Below, in pieces: positions 37,727 to 45,709 of a DNA stretch of 64,000 nucleotides; position 1 is the first letter of the stretch; each line of letters begins with the position of its first letter. The translations under genes and the position numbers were made by a program. Origin of the DNA: Haloactinospora alba (lineage in GTDB: Bacteria; Actinomycetota; Actinomycetes; Streptosporangiales; Streptosporangiaceae); NCBI RefSeq assembly GCF_006717075.1, contig NZ_VFQC01000001.1:1349501-1413500 (forward strand), in the 5' to 3' direction. Below the pieces are notes generated by a model. That model was given only the letters and a program-made list of their open reading frames with translations. It was not told the origin of the DNA and made no database searches.

Positions 37727-38779
37727 ATGAGTCCCCTGCGGCCGGTCGGCCCGTCGGCGCTGGACAAGATGCTGACCCAAGCTCGCGCGACGATGCCGTG
37801 GCTGCGCGATGGTAGCTCAGTGCCGCAGCAGCAGATCATCCGCGACTTCGGCCGGTCCAAAGCCAAAGCAGTAAAGGACCGAGCCGAGCGGGTGCCGCAG
37901 CCTCGCCGGGCCGGGATGCCGAAGTTCAAGAAGAAGCAGCAGGCCGGGCCGTCGTTGAACTACACCCAGCGCGGGTTCTCCCTGCGCGGGCGGCGACTTC
38001 GGCTGGCTGGCGGCATCGAGGTGCGCCCGGTGTGGTCGCGGGACCTGCCCGCCACCCCGTCGAGCGTGCGCGTGTACCGTGACACGCTGGGCCACTGGTA
38101 CGCCTCGTTCGTCGTGCACGCGGACACAAAACCGTTGCCGGATACCGGCCAGGCACTCGGTGTGGGCTGGGGTGTGACCGAAACCGCCACCACCACCAGC
38201 GACGCGCACGACTTGCCGCACGCGCAGCACGGCAAAGCCGCGCAGGCGAAACTCACCCGGTACCAGCGGATGATGGCCCGGCGGCGCCGTCCGAAAGGGA
38301 AACCGCAGACGCGTGGCTACCGCAAGGCTCAACAGGCGGCGGCGAAACAACACCGCAAAGCCGCCCGGAAACGCCAAGACGACGGGCGCAAGTGGGCCAA
38401 GCACGTGGTGCGCGACCATGACCGGGTGGCGGTGGAGGACTTCAAACCGACGTTTCTCGCCAAGACCACCATGGCGCGCAAGGCCGCCGATGCGGCGATC
38501 GGCGCGACCAAGCACGAACTCGTGGCGTTGGGCCGGAAACACGGCCGGGATGTGCGGCTGGTCGACCCGGCGCACACGACGATGGATTGCGGACAGTGCG
38601 GGGCAAGAACCACGCACCGGCTGCCGCTGTCCGAACGCACCTACACCTGCACCGCGTGCGGAGTGTCCCGGCCCCGGGACAAGAACTCCGCACGCGTGAT
38701 GCTGGACCGGGCAGGTTTCGTCCCGGCTGGTGACGATGGCGTGAGCCCTGGGCGTCCGATGGACGGCCAGGCAGCCTGA
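37727..38779 (+). pseudogene. tnpB: TnpB-type RNA-guided nuclease remnant: N-terminus missing, first RuvC Asp replaced by Gly
   Basis: From ATG 37727 the frame encodes 350 residues of an IS200/IS605 TnpB. The first 60 or so residues of a normal TnpB are absent, and recognisable sequence starts 10 bp after doxX. RuvC-I reads LGVGWGVTE; relatives have VDWGV, so catalytic Asp is Gly147 (codon GGC, 38165-38167). RuvC-II Glu237 (VEDFKP), the zinc ribbon (Cys288, 291, 308, 311) and RuvC-III Asp318 (PRDKNSA) remain. The frame is otherwise open, so decay is recent or the protein is kept. Cutting activity is very unlikely. Nuclease-dead TnpB-like repressors (TldR) are known, but the missing N-terminus argues for a relic. 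Confidence 0.82.
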
Positions 38780-38788
38780 GCCAGGAAT

Positions 38789-38808
38789 CTCCCGCCTTCA
38801 GGCGGGAG
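38789..38808 (+). repeat. Right-end hairpin of the TnpB element
   Basis: CTCCCGCC-TTCA-GGCGGGAG is an 8-bp stem 9 bp after the tnpB stop. The core CCGCCTTCAGGCGG is the exact reverse complement of the core at the left end of the IscB element. TTCAA follows at 38813-38817, resembling the TCAA right-cleavage site of IS608-type elements. TnpB guide RNAs normally overlap this end. Confidence 0.6.
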
Positions 38809-38813
38809 AGGAT

Positions 38814-39095
38814 TCAATCGAAGATCTCGTCGAGGAAGTCCTTCTCCACCTTGCGGCGCTCTCCCTGGTACTCGCTGGGCTCGTAGGAGTCGGGGCCATC
38901 GTCGCGACGGCGCCGTCCCCTGGTGTCCTCGGGGTCCTGCCCCTGACTCCACTTGTGCTCGGCCTCGATGAGCTCCTCCAGCTCGCCGCGGTCGAGGAAT
39001 ATGCCCCTGCACTCCCCGCACTGGTCGATCGTGACCCCGACGAGGGTCTGGGTGGAAAGGCTACCGGGACACTTCGGACAGGTAAGTTCGCTCAT
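38814..39095 (-). CDS. TFIIB-type zinc-finger domain protein
   Basis: A 93-residue protein of the zf-TFIIB family, function unknown. The zinc ribbon is CPKCPGSLSTQTLVGVTI then CGECRGIFLDRGELEELIE (about residues 5-42). The rest is charged and probably disordered, ending in VEKDFLDEIFD. ATG 39095 starts just before the ribbon. Its stop codon lies in the TCA that may be the end of the TnpB element, so the element landed exactly at its 3' end. Confidence 0.85.
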   Translation of the reverse strand: MSELTCPKCPGSLSTQTLVGVTIDQCGECRGIFLDRGELEELIEAEHKWSQGQDPEDTRGRRRRDDGPDSYEPSEYQGERRKVEKDFLDEIFD

Positions 39096-39294
39096 GCCCT
39101 GTTGGATACCGCGCGGGAGCGTACGGTTCCATCCCAACGCGCTGCGATCCGATCCTTTCCGGGGCTCGGGTGGCCCTGCGCCAGCCGGGTCGGGCAACGG
39201 GCGGCTTCCGGCGCCCGGGTGCGGGGTCACCCGCGGGCTTCCGTGGCTCCGTACCGCCAGCGCGCTCCGGTGAGGAACACCCACCGAACAGGAC

Positions 39295-40080
39295 CTAAGC
39301 TACGCTCGGCGCGGTGAACGCGGGGGGAAGCTTGCGCGCGGCGGGACGGTCGACCAGGAGCAGGGTGCGCTCGCTCCCGCGCGCGCCCGCGGCAGGGACG
39401 TGCGCCCCGCCCGCGGTGCTGTCGAGGGACCGTGCCACGGCGTCGGCCTTCTCCCCGCCGGAGGCCACCAGCCATACCTCGCGCGCACCGCGGAGCACCG
39501 GGAACGTCAACGTCACCCGCTGCGGTGGAGGCTTCGGTGCGTCCCGGAGCGCCACCGCAAGCTGATCCTCCTCCCGCGACGCGGAATGGTCGGGGAACAA
39601 CGAGGCGACGTGGGCGTCCGGTCCGACGCCGAGGAGGCAGACGTCGAACCGCGGGAAACCAGCGCTCTCCCCGGCCGCCTCGCGGAGAGCGGAAGCGTAA
39701 CGTTGCGCGCCGCCAGCCGGATCGTCCCCGTACGAGCCGCCCGGTGCCGGCATGGGGTGGACGCGTTCCGGATCCACGTTGACATGGTCCAGCAGGGCGG
39801 AGCGAGCGGCCGTCTCGTTGCGTTCCGCGTCCCCCGTGGGAAGGAAACGCTCGTCGCTCCACCACACGTCCAGTCGACGCCAGTCCACGGCGTCCCGGGC
39901 CGGAGCGGTGGCGACCTCCCGCAGTACGGCGGTGCCGATCCCCCCACCCGTGAGTGCGACACACGCCGAGCCCCGCTCCGCCTGGGCGTCCACCAGACGT
40001 GTGATGAGGCGCGCCGCCACGCTCTTCGCGAGCAGCTCGGCATCGGCGTGTACCCGCACGCTGGCGTCGGATGGTGTCAC
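39295..40080 (-). CDS. pgl: 6-phosphogluconolactonase
   Basis: A 261-residue enzyme hydrolysing 6-phosphogluconolactone in the oxidative pentose-phosphate pathway. Family marks are CVALTGGGIGTAVLREV near residue 39, WSDERFLPTGDAERN near 73, and LLGVGPDAHVASLFPDH near 147. GTG 40080 overlaps the opcA stop (GTGA), so it is translated with opcA. It is the last gene of the tkt-to-pgl cluster. Confidence 0.94.
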   Translation of the reverse strand: MTPSDASVRVHADAELLAKSVAARLITRLVDAQAERGSACVALTGGGIGTAVLREVATAPARDAVDWRRLDVWWSDERFLPTGDAERNETAARSALLDHVNVDPERVHPMPAPGGSYGDDPAGGAQRYASALREAAGESAGFPRFDVCLLGVGPDAHVASLFPDHSASREEDQLAVALRDAPKPPPQRVTLTFPVLRGAREVWLVASGGEKADAVARSLDSTAGGAHVPAAGARGSERTLLLVDRPAARKLPPAFTAPSVA

Positions 40081-41003
40081 GCGTTGGCCTCCGTTCGGTT
40101 GGCCAGCCGGCCGACGTGTTTGGCCGTGCTTTCGTAGATCTCGTCGGCGTCGAGGCGGCGCAGTTCCTCCGCTAGCGCTTCGGAGGCGCGCCGCCGGGAG
40201 AGCGCGACGGTCTGGTCGGGCTGGTTGGGCCAGGAGAGCACGGCGACCCGTCCGTCACGCCGGTTGATGGAGATGTCCCCGCAGTCGGTCGTGAGAGTGG
40301 CGCTGGTGATGCCGGGGCCGTCGGACTCCTCGCGTTGTACGTCCACATCGAGTTGTTCGGACAGCCAGGCGGCGAGCAGGTCAGTACTGGGGTAGTACGG
40401 TTCCCCGACCACCGTGGCGCCGGTGACCCAGCCGCACGGCTGGTCCATGGTGCTGGCCAGCAGGGAGCGCCAGGGTGTGAGCCGGGTCCAGGTGAGGTCG
40501 GTGTCCCCCGGCTGGTAGTGCTGGATACGGGTAACCAGGTCCCCGAGCGGGTCAGGCGCGCGAAGCGCGTCGGTGATGCGCCGGTTGGCGAGCCTTCCCA
40601 CCGGGTCGGCTGCGGGCTCCACCGGCCCCTGGCCCGGCCACCAGGCCACCACGGGAGTGTCCGGGACGAGGAGCGGGGTCACCACGGAGTCGGGATGCTC
40701 GCCCAACGGTCCGTACAGCCGGAGCAGCAGCGCCTCCCCGGGGCCGGAGGTTCCGGGACGGCGGATCTCGGCGTCGATCGCGGGTTCCGCCTCCGGATCG
40801 CGACGGATGAGAGCCAGGATGCGGGAGGGGTGCTCCCGCCCGACCTCCGTCGCGGCGCGCACCGCGTCGTAGTGGTCGGCCTCGTCAGTGACGATGACCA
40901 GGGTCAGGACGATGTTCATCGCGCCACCGCCCACGCTGTGCCGCTCCGCCGTGAGGGCTTCGGTGATCTGCGACGTGGTGGTGCGCGGAAGGTACAGGGT
41001 CAT
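40077..41003 (-). CDS. opcA: Glucose-6-phosphate dehydrogenase assembly protein OpcA
   Basis: A 308-residue protein needed for full glucose-6-phosphate dehydrogenase activity in actinobacteria and cyanobacteria. Marks are SRILALIRRDPEAEPAIDAE, LLVPDTPVVAWWPGQGP near residue 105, and LTWTRLTPWRSLLASTMDQP. No membrane segment is present. It lies directly after zwf, as is usual, and overlaps pgl by 4 bp. Confidence 0.93.
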   Translation of the reverse strand: MTLYLPRTTTSQITEALTAERHSVGGGAMNIVLTLVIVTDEADHYDAVRAATEVGREHPSRILALIRRDPEAEPAIDAEIRRPGTSGPGEALLLRLYGPLGEHPDSVVTPLLVPDTPVVAWWPGQGPVEPAADPVGRLANRRITDALRAPDPLGDLVTRIQHYQPGDTDLTWTRLTPWRSLLASTMDQPCGWVTGATVVGEPYYPSTDLLAAWLSEQLDVDVQREESDGPGITSATLTTDCGDISINRRDGRVAVLSWPNQPDQTVALSRRRASEALAEELRRLDADEIYESTAKHVGRLANRTEANA

Positions 41004-41091
41004 GTGCTCCCCCTGGCAACAGGGTCGTGGCCATCCGGCCGCAGCAGGTCTCCCGCCGGGCTCCGGCGGGGTGGGGCAGGAGCCGCGCTCC

Positions 41092-42636
41092 TCACGGGCG
41101 TCTCCACTGGCGTCCGTCCCGGTTGAGCAGCGCGTGCGCCGAGGGCGGCCCCCACGTTCCCGCCCCGTACTGCTCCGGGGCGGAACCCTTGGCCCAGAAC
41201 TCCTCGACAGGGTCGAGGATCTTCCAGGACAGTTCCACTTCCTCCTGGCGGGGGAACAGCGGCGGGTCCCCGATGAGAACGTCCAGGATCAGCCGTTCGT
41301 AGGCCTCCGGACTCGACTCGGTGAAGGAGTGGCCGTAGGCGAAGTCCATGGTCACGTCGCGGACCTCCATGGCCGATCCGGGGACCTTGGAACCGAACCG
41401 CAGGGTGACGCCCTCATCCGGCTGGATACGCAGCACGAGCGCGTTCTGGCCGAGTTCCTCGACGGCGTTCTGGCTGAACACCTGGTGCGGGGCCCGCTGG
41501 AAGACCAGGGCCACTTCGGTCACCCTGCGCCCCAGGCGTTTGCCGGTGCGGAGGTAGAACGGCACCCCGGCCCATCTGCGGCTGTTGACGCCGAGCTTCA
41601 TCGCGGCGTAGGTCTCGGTGGTGGAGTCCGGCGGGATACCCTCCTCCTCCAGGTAGCTGCTCACTCGCACACCCCCCTGCCACCCGCCGGCGTACTGGCC
41701 GCGTGCGGTGCCCGTGGCGAGGTCGGGTGGCAGCGTGACCGCCGAGAGGACCTTCTCCTTCTCCGCTCGGATCGCGTCAGGGGCGAAGGAGACCGGTTCC
41801 TCCATCGCGACGAGGGCCAGGAGCTGCAGAAGGTGGTTCTGTATGACGTCGCGCGCCGCACCGATCCCGTCGTAGTACCCGGCCCGGCCTCCGACACCGA
41901 TGTCCTCCGCCATGGTGATCTGCACGTGGTCCACGTAGTTGCGGTTCCACAGCGGCTCGAACAGGGTGTTCGCGAACCGCAGCGCCATGATGTTCTGGAC
42001 TGTTTCCTTGCCCAGGTAGTGGTCGATCCGGAACACGGAATGCGGTGGGAACACGTCGTCGACAACGGCGTTGAGCTCCCGAGCGCTCTCCAGGTCGTGA
42101 CCGAACGGCTTCTCGATGACGAGCCTCCGCCAGGCGCCCTCGCGGGACTCGGCGAGACCGGAGCGCTTCAGCTGCCGCGTCACAGTGGAGAACAGCTTGG
42201 GCGGAAGCGACAGGTAGAAGGCGTAGTTACCTCCCGTGCCGCGGCTCTCGTCCAGTTCCCGTACGGTGCGGGCGAGCTCGTCGAACGCCTCGTCGTCGGT
42301 GAGCTCCCCGGAGACGAAACGGATACCCTCGCTCAGCTGCTGCCACACGTCCTCCTGGAAAGAGGTGCGGGCGTGGGCCCGGACGGCCTCCTTCGCCTGT
42401 TCGGCGAATCCCTCGTGGCTCCATTCCCGGCGCGCGAAACCCACCAGTCCGAAGCCGGGCGGCAGCAGACCGCGGTTGGTCAGGTCGTATATGGCCGGCA
42501 GCAGCTTCTTCTGCGCGAGGTCGCCCGTGGCTCCGAACAGTACGAACACGCTCGGCCCGGCGACGCGTGGCAGCCGCCGGTCCGATTCGTTGCGCAACGG
42601 GTTCGGAACCGCGCCTGGCATCACCGGCTCTTTCAC
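41092..42636 (-). CDS. zwf: Glucose-6-phosphate 1-dehydrogenase
   Basis: A 514-residue enzyme making NADPH from glucose 6-phosphate. The coenzyme motif is VLFGATGDLAQKKLLPA near residue 32, and the substrate motif with the catalytic His and Lys is FRIDHYLGKETVQN near 202. VIEKPFGHDLESA is also typical. GTG 42636 was chosen because GAGGGAGGACG precedes it and the sequence upstream in the same open frame has no homology. It stands between pgi and opcA. Confidence 0.95.
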   Translation of the reverse strand: MKEPVMPGAVPNPLRNESDRRLPRVAGPSVFVLFGATGDLAQKKLLPAIYDLTNRGLLPPGFGLVGFARREWSHEGFAEQAKEAVRAHARTSFQEDVWQQLSEGIRFVSGELTDDEAFDELARTVRELDESRGTGGNYAFYLSLPPKLFSTVTRQLKRSGLAESREGAWRRLVIEKPFGHDLESARELNAVVDDVFPPHSVFRIDHYLGKETVQNIMALRFANTLFEPLWNRNYVDHVQITMAEDIGVGGRAGYYDGIGAARDVIQNHLLQLLALVAMEEPVSFAPDAIRAEKEKVLSAVTLPPDLATGTARGQYAGGWQGGVRVSSYLEEEGIPPDSTTETYAAMKLGVNSRRWAGVPFYLRTGKRLGRRVTEVALVFQRAPHQVFSQNAVEELGQNALVLRIQPDEGVTLRFGSKVPGSAMEVRDVTMDFAYGHSFTESSPEAYERLILDVLIGDPPLFPRQEEVELSWKILDPVEEFWAKGSAPEQYGAGTWGPPSAHALLNRDGRQWRRP

Positions 42637-42686
42637 TTGACGTCCTCCCTCGTCCGTAAAGGGTGGGGTGCGCGTCCGACCGCCGT

Positions 42687-44318
42687 TCAGGGGCGGACGC
42701 GGTCCGCGGCCGCGCGTATCTGGGCTATGCCAGCGCCGCGCTCGCGCAGGTGCAGCCGTACGGCGGGTCGTTCCCGGGAGCCCAGGGCGCCGAAGTCCCC
42801 GAGCGCCTGGGCCAATTGCAGCTGACCGAAGGTGTGGGAGACTCCCGGTATACGCAGGTCCTCCTCGCTTTCCCCGGTGATCTGCAGGAACGCGCCGTTC
42901 TGCGGGCCGCCCTTGTGGTACTGGCCGGTCGAGTGGAGGAAGCGCGGCCCCCATCCGAACGTCACGGGACTCGGTGTCAGAGCGGCGAGGTCCTCCCGCA
43001 GCCGGACGGCCCGGGAATCCCCCTCCCGGTCCAGGTAGGCGAGAACGGCGAGGTAGCCGCCCTCCGGAACCGCCTGGAGGAGCTTGCGCAGCACCACGGC
43101 CAGGTCGTCCTCGGCGGACAGCAGCGCGGGGTTCGTGTCGGTGGTGTACACGTCGACCGCGCCTTCCGCCAGCAGTGGTTCGCCGGTCGGCAGCGGATCC
43201 GCGGACGACAGCAGCCGTTTCGTGTTGTCCTTGGACTCCTGGACGTTGGGTTGGTCGAACGGGTCGATCCCCAACAGCCGTCCAGCGACAGCGGTCGCGT
43301 ACTCCCACGCCAGGAACTGGGCGCCAAGCGGGCCGGTCACCGTCGTGTCGGCCAGCTCCGAGACCTCCTGGTGCGATTCCGAGAACGCCACGAGGTGGGA
43401 GTCGGACGCCGGAGCGAACCCGGGAGAGTGGGGACTTCCCACCACGACGGGGAGAAGGCCGGTTCCCTCCTTGCCCGTGGACTCGGCCAGCAGTTGTTCG
43501 ATCCACTCCCCGAACCCGGTGGGGGAGGGGCCTGTCAGCACCACCTTGTCGTGTCCGGTGAACCCGCCCAGAGCCGCGCCGAGCCACAGGGCCGGGTTCC
43601 CCGTCTCCGCGGCCAGCGACGGAACCAGTTCCTGGGCCTCGTCCAGGAGGGCGGCGACATCCACTCCCACCAGGGCCGAGGGCACCAGACCGAACGCGCT
43701 CAACGCGCTGTAGCGGCCGCCCACGTTGGGGTCGGCGAGGAACGTGCGGTACCCGCGCTCGGTTGCCAACTCCGCCAGTGGCGACCCCGGGTCGGTGACC
43801 ACCACGACGCGTTCGGCGGGGTCGATCCCCGCCTCGGAACACGCCTGTTCGAAAGCGCGCCGGTGGCTGTCCGTCTCCACGGTGCCCCCGCTCTTGGAGG
43901 ACACCACCATGACGGTGCGGTCGATCCCGTGGTTCAGTACCCCGCGCACCTGGTCCGGGTCGGTGGTGTCCAGGGTCACGAGTTCACGGCCGCGGTTGGC
44001 GGCGATAACCTCGGGGGCGAGCGACGAGCCGCCCATGCCGGCCAGTACCACCCGGTCCAGCCCGCTGGAGCGCAACTGCTGGGCCAGCTCCTCCAGCTCC
44101 GGAAGGAAGGCGCGCGAGCTCTGGGGGAGATCGAGCCAGCCGAGGCGCACCGCCGCCTCCTCCGCCGCTCGGGGCCCCCACAACTCCGCGTCCTTGGCGG
44201 CTAACCGCTGGGGCACCCCGTCCGCGACGAGCGTCTTCGCCGCCTCCTCGGCGGCGTCACGCGCGGCATCGCGCACATGGACGGTGAGGTTCGTGGCGTT
44301 GACCTGCTCAGTGCCCAC
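42687..44318 (-). CDS. pgi: Glucose-6-phosphate isomerase
   Basis: A 543-residue isomerase linking glycolysis with the pentose-phosphate pathway. Phosphate-binding and sugar-isomerase marks are VVLAGMGGSSLAPEVIAA near residue 88, VVSSKSGGTVETDSH near 134, and LHSTGQYHKGGPQNG near 482. GTG 44318 was chosen although the frame opens at 44378: that earlier GTG lies inside the perfect tal terminator hairpin, whereas 44318 has GGGAAGGG upstream and a GATACT -10 box between hairpin and start. So pgi probably has its own promoter. Confidence 0.92.
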   Translation of the reverse strand: MGTEQVNATNLTVHVRDAARDAAEEAAKTLVADGVPQRLAAKDAELWGPRAAEEAAVRLGWLDLPQSSRAFLPELEELAQQLRSSGLDRVVLAGMGGSSLAPEVIAANRGRELVTLDTTDPDQVRGVLNHGIDRTVMVVSSKSGGTVETDSHRRAFEQACSEAGIDPAERVVVVTDPGSPLAELATERGYRTFLADPNVGGRYSALSAFGLVPSALVGVDVAALLDEAQELVPSLAAETGNPALWLGAALGGFTGHDKVVLTGPSPTGFGEWIEQLLAESTGKEGTGLLPVVVGSPHSPGFAPASDSHLVAFSESHQEVSELADTTVTGPLGAQFLAWEYATAVAGRLLGIDPFDQPNVQESKDNTKRLLSSADPLPTGEPLLAEGAVDVYTTDTNPALLSAEDDLAVVLRKLLQAVPEGGYLAVLAYLDREGDSRAVRLREDLAALTPSPVTFGWGPRFLHSTGQYHKGGPQNGAFLQITGESEEDLRIPGVSHTFGQLQLAQALGDFGALGSRERPAVRLHLRERGAGIAQIRAAADRVRP

Positions 44319-44375
44319 AGTGACCGGCCCTTCCCAGTGAGTTCGCACAGTATCCAACGTAGTGAAATTGTCCGG

Positions 44376-44402
44376 CACGCGCCGGGAGGATCCCGGCGCG
44401 TG
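44376..44402 (-). terminator. tal terminator
   Basis: CACGCGCCGGGA (44376-44387) pairs perfectly with TCCCGGCGCGTG (44391-44402) around GGA, a 12-bp stem 60 bp after the tal stop. It separates tal from pgi and helps fix the pgi start. Confidence 0.8.
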
Positions 44403-44462
44403 TCCGTGTCGCGCGGCGGTACCCGGTTTCCGCCCGGTTCCTCCTACCCGGCGGAAACCCCG

Positions 44463-45569
44463 TCACTCGGTGCTGCCGATCCGCTGCGCGACACCGTCCA
44501 GGAACCCTTCCCAGGACGTCTCGAACTTCTTGACGCCTTCGTCCTCCAGTACCTTGACCACGTCATCCAGATCCACGCCGGCCTCGGCGATGGCTTGCAT
44601 GTCGGCCCGGGCCTGAGCATAGCCGTCCCGAACGGTGTCACCGGTGATATCGCCGTGTTCGGCGACCGCCTCCAGCGTCGCCTCCGGCATGGTGTTCACG
44701 GTTCCGGGAGCGACCAGCCCCACGACGTAGCGGGTGTCGTCGTAGTTCGGGTCCTTGACGCCGGTTGAGGCCCACAGGGGCCGTTGCGGTGCCGCCCCGG
44801 AAGCGGAGAGAGCCGCCCACCGTTGTGAGGCGAGCGCCTCCTCGTGGGCTTCGTAAGCCAGACGGGCGTTCGCGATAGCGGCCCGTCCCTGCAGCTCGGC
44901 CGCCTCCTGCGTTCCGATGTCGGCCAGCCTCCTGTCGACTTCGGTGTCCACCCGGCTCACGAAGAACGAGGCGACCGACTGGATCGCGGAAAGGTCGTGG
45001 CCGTTGCGGCCCGCCTGCTCCATTCCGGCCATGAACGCCTCGATGACGCTACGGTAGCGGTCCAACGAGAAGATCAGCGTGACGTTGACACTGATCCCCT
45101 CGGAGAGTGCCTGGGTGATGGCGGGAAGTCCCTCCACGGTGGCGGGAATCTTGATGAACACGTTGGGGCGGTCCACCGCCCACCACAGTGCTCGGGCCTC
45201 GGCCACCGTGCGTTCGGTGTGGTAGGCCAGCCGGGGGTCCACCTCCAGTGAGACCCGGCCGTCGACACCGCCGGTGGCCTCGTAGACGGGACGCAGTACA
45301 TCCGCGGCCCACCGGATGTCGTAGGTGGTGATGGCCCGGGCCGCCTCGCCGACCGAGACACCGCGCAGTGCGAGGTCGTGGAGCTGGTCGTCGTAAGCTG
45401 TTCCCTCCTTGAGGGCCTTCTCGAATATCGTCGGGTTGGAGGTGACACCGACCAGGGAACGGGACGAGACCAGTTCTGCGAGGTTGCCGGAGTGCAGTCG
45501 CTCTCTGCTGATGTCGTCCATCCAGACTGCGACTCCCTGATCGGACAGTTCCCGAAGCGGATTCACCAT
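44463..45569 (-). CDS. tal: Transaldolase
   Basis: A 368-residue actinobacterial-type transaldolase of the non-oxidative pentose-phosphate pathway. Marks are [13 protein letters not shown] near residue 13, [14 protein letters not shown] near 40, the Schiff-base Lys strand [15 protein letters not shown] near 135, and [13 protein letters not shown] near 158. Start ATG 45569 follows GAGGTTAGAGG. It lies between tkt and pgi. Confidence 0.95.
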   Translation of the reverse strand: MVNPLRELSDQGVAVWMDDISRERLHSGNLAELVSSRSLVGVTSNPTIFEKALKEGTAYDDQLHDLALRGVSVGEAARAITTYDIRWAADVLRPVYEATGGVDGRVSLEVDPRLAYHTERTVAEARALWWAVDRPNVFIKIPATVEGLPAITQALSEGISVNVTLIFSLDRYRSVIEAFMAGMEQAGRNGHDLSAIQSVASFFVSRVDTEVDRRLADIGTQEAAELQGRAAIANARLAYEAHEEALASQRWAALSASGAAPQRPLWASTGVKDPNYDDTRYVVGLVAPGTVNTMPEATLEAVAEHGDITGDTVRDGYAQARADMQAIAEAGVDLDDVVKVLEDEGVKKFETSWEGFLDGVAQRIGSTE

Positions 45570-45709
45570 GGCCTCTAACCTCGCTCTTGCGTATCGGCTG
45601 CTGCAGCGGAACCAGTGGCCGCCGACCGGTTCCCGAACAGCGGTGTGTTGTGCTGTCTCGCCCGTCCCCTACCCGTCGTTGCGGCCGGAGCGACGTAGGG
45701 TCTGTGCGC

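Noticed and set aside
42637-43842. Upstream extension of the zwf frame
   Set aside because: It runs antisense through pgi and lacks any zwf homology; GTG 42636 has a good ribosome site.
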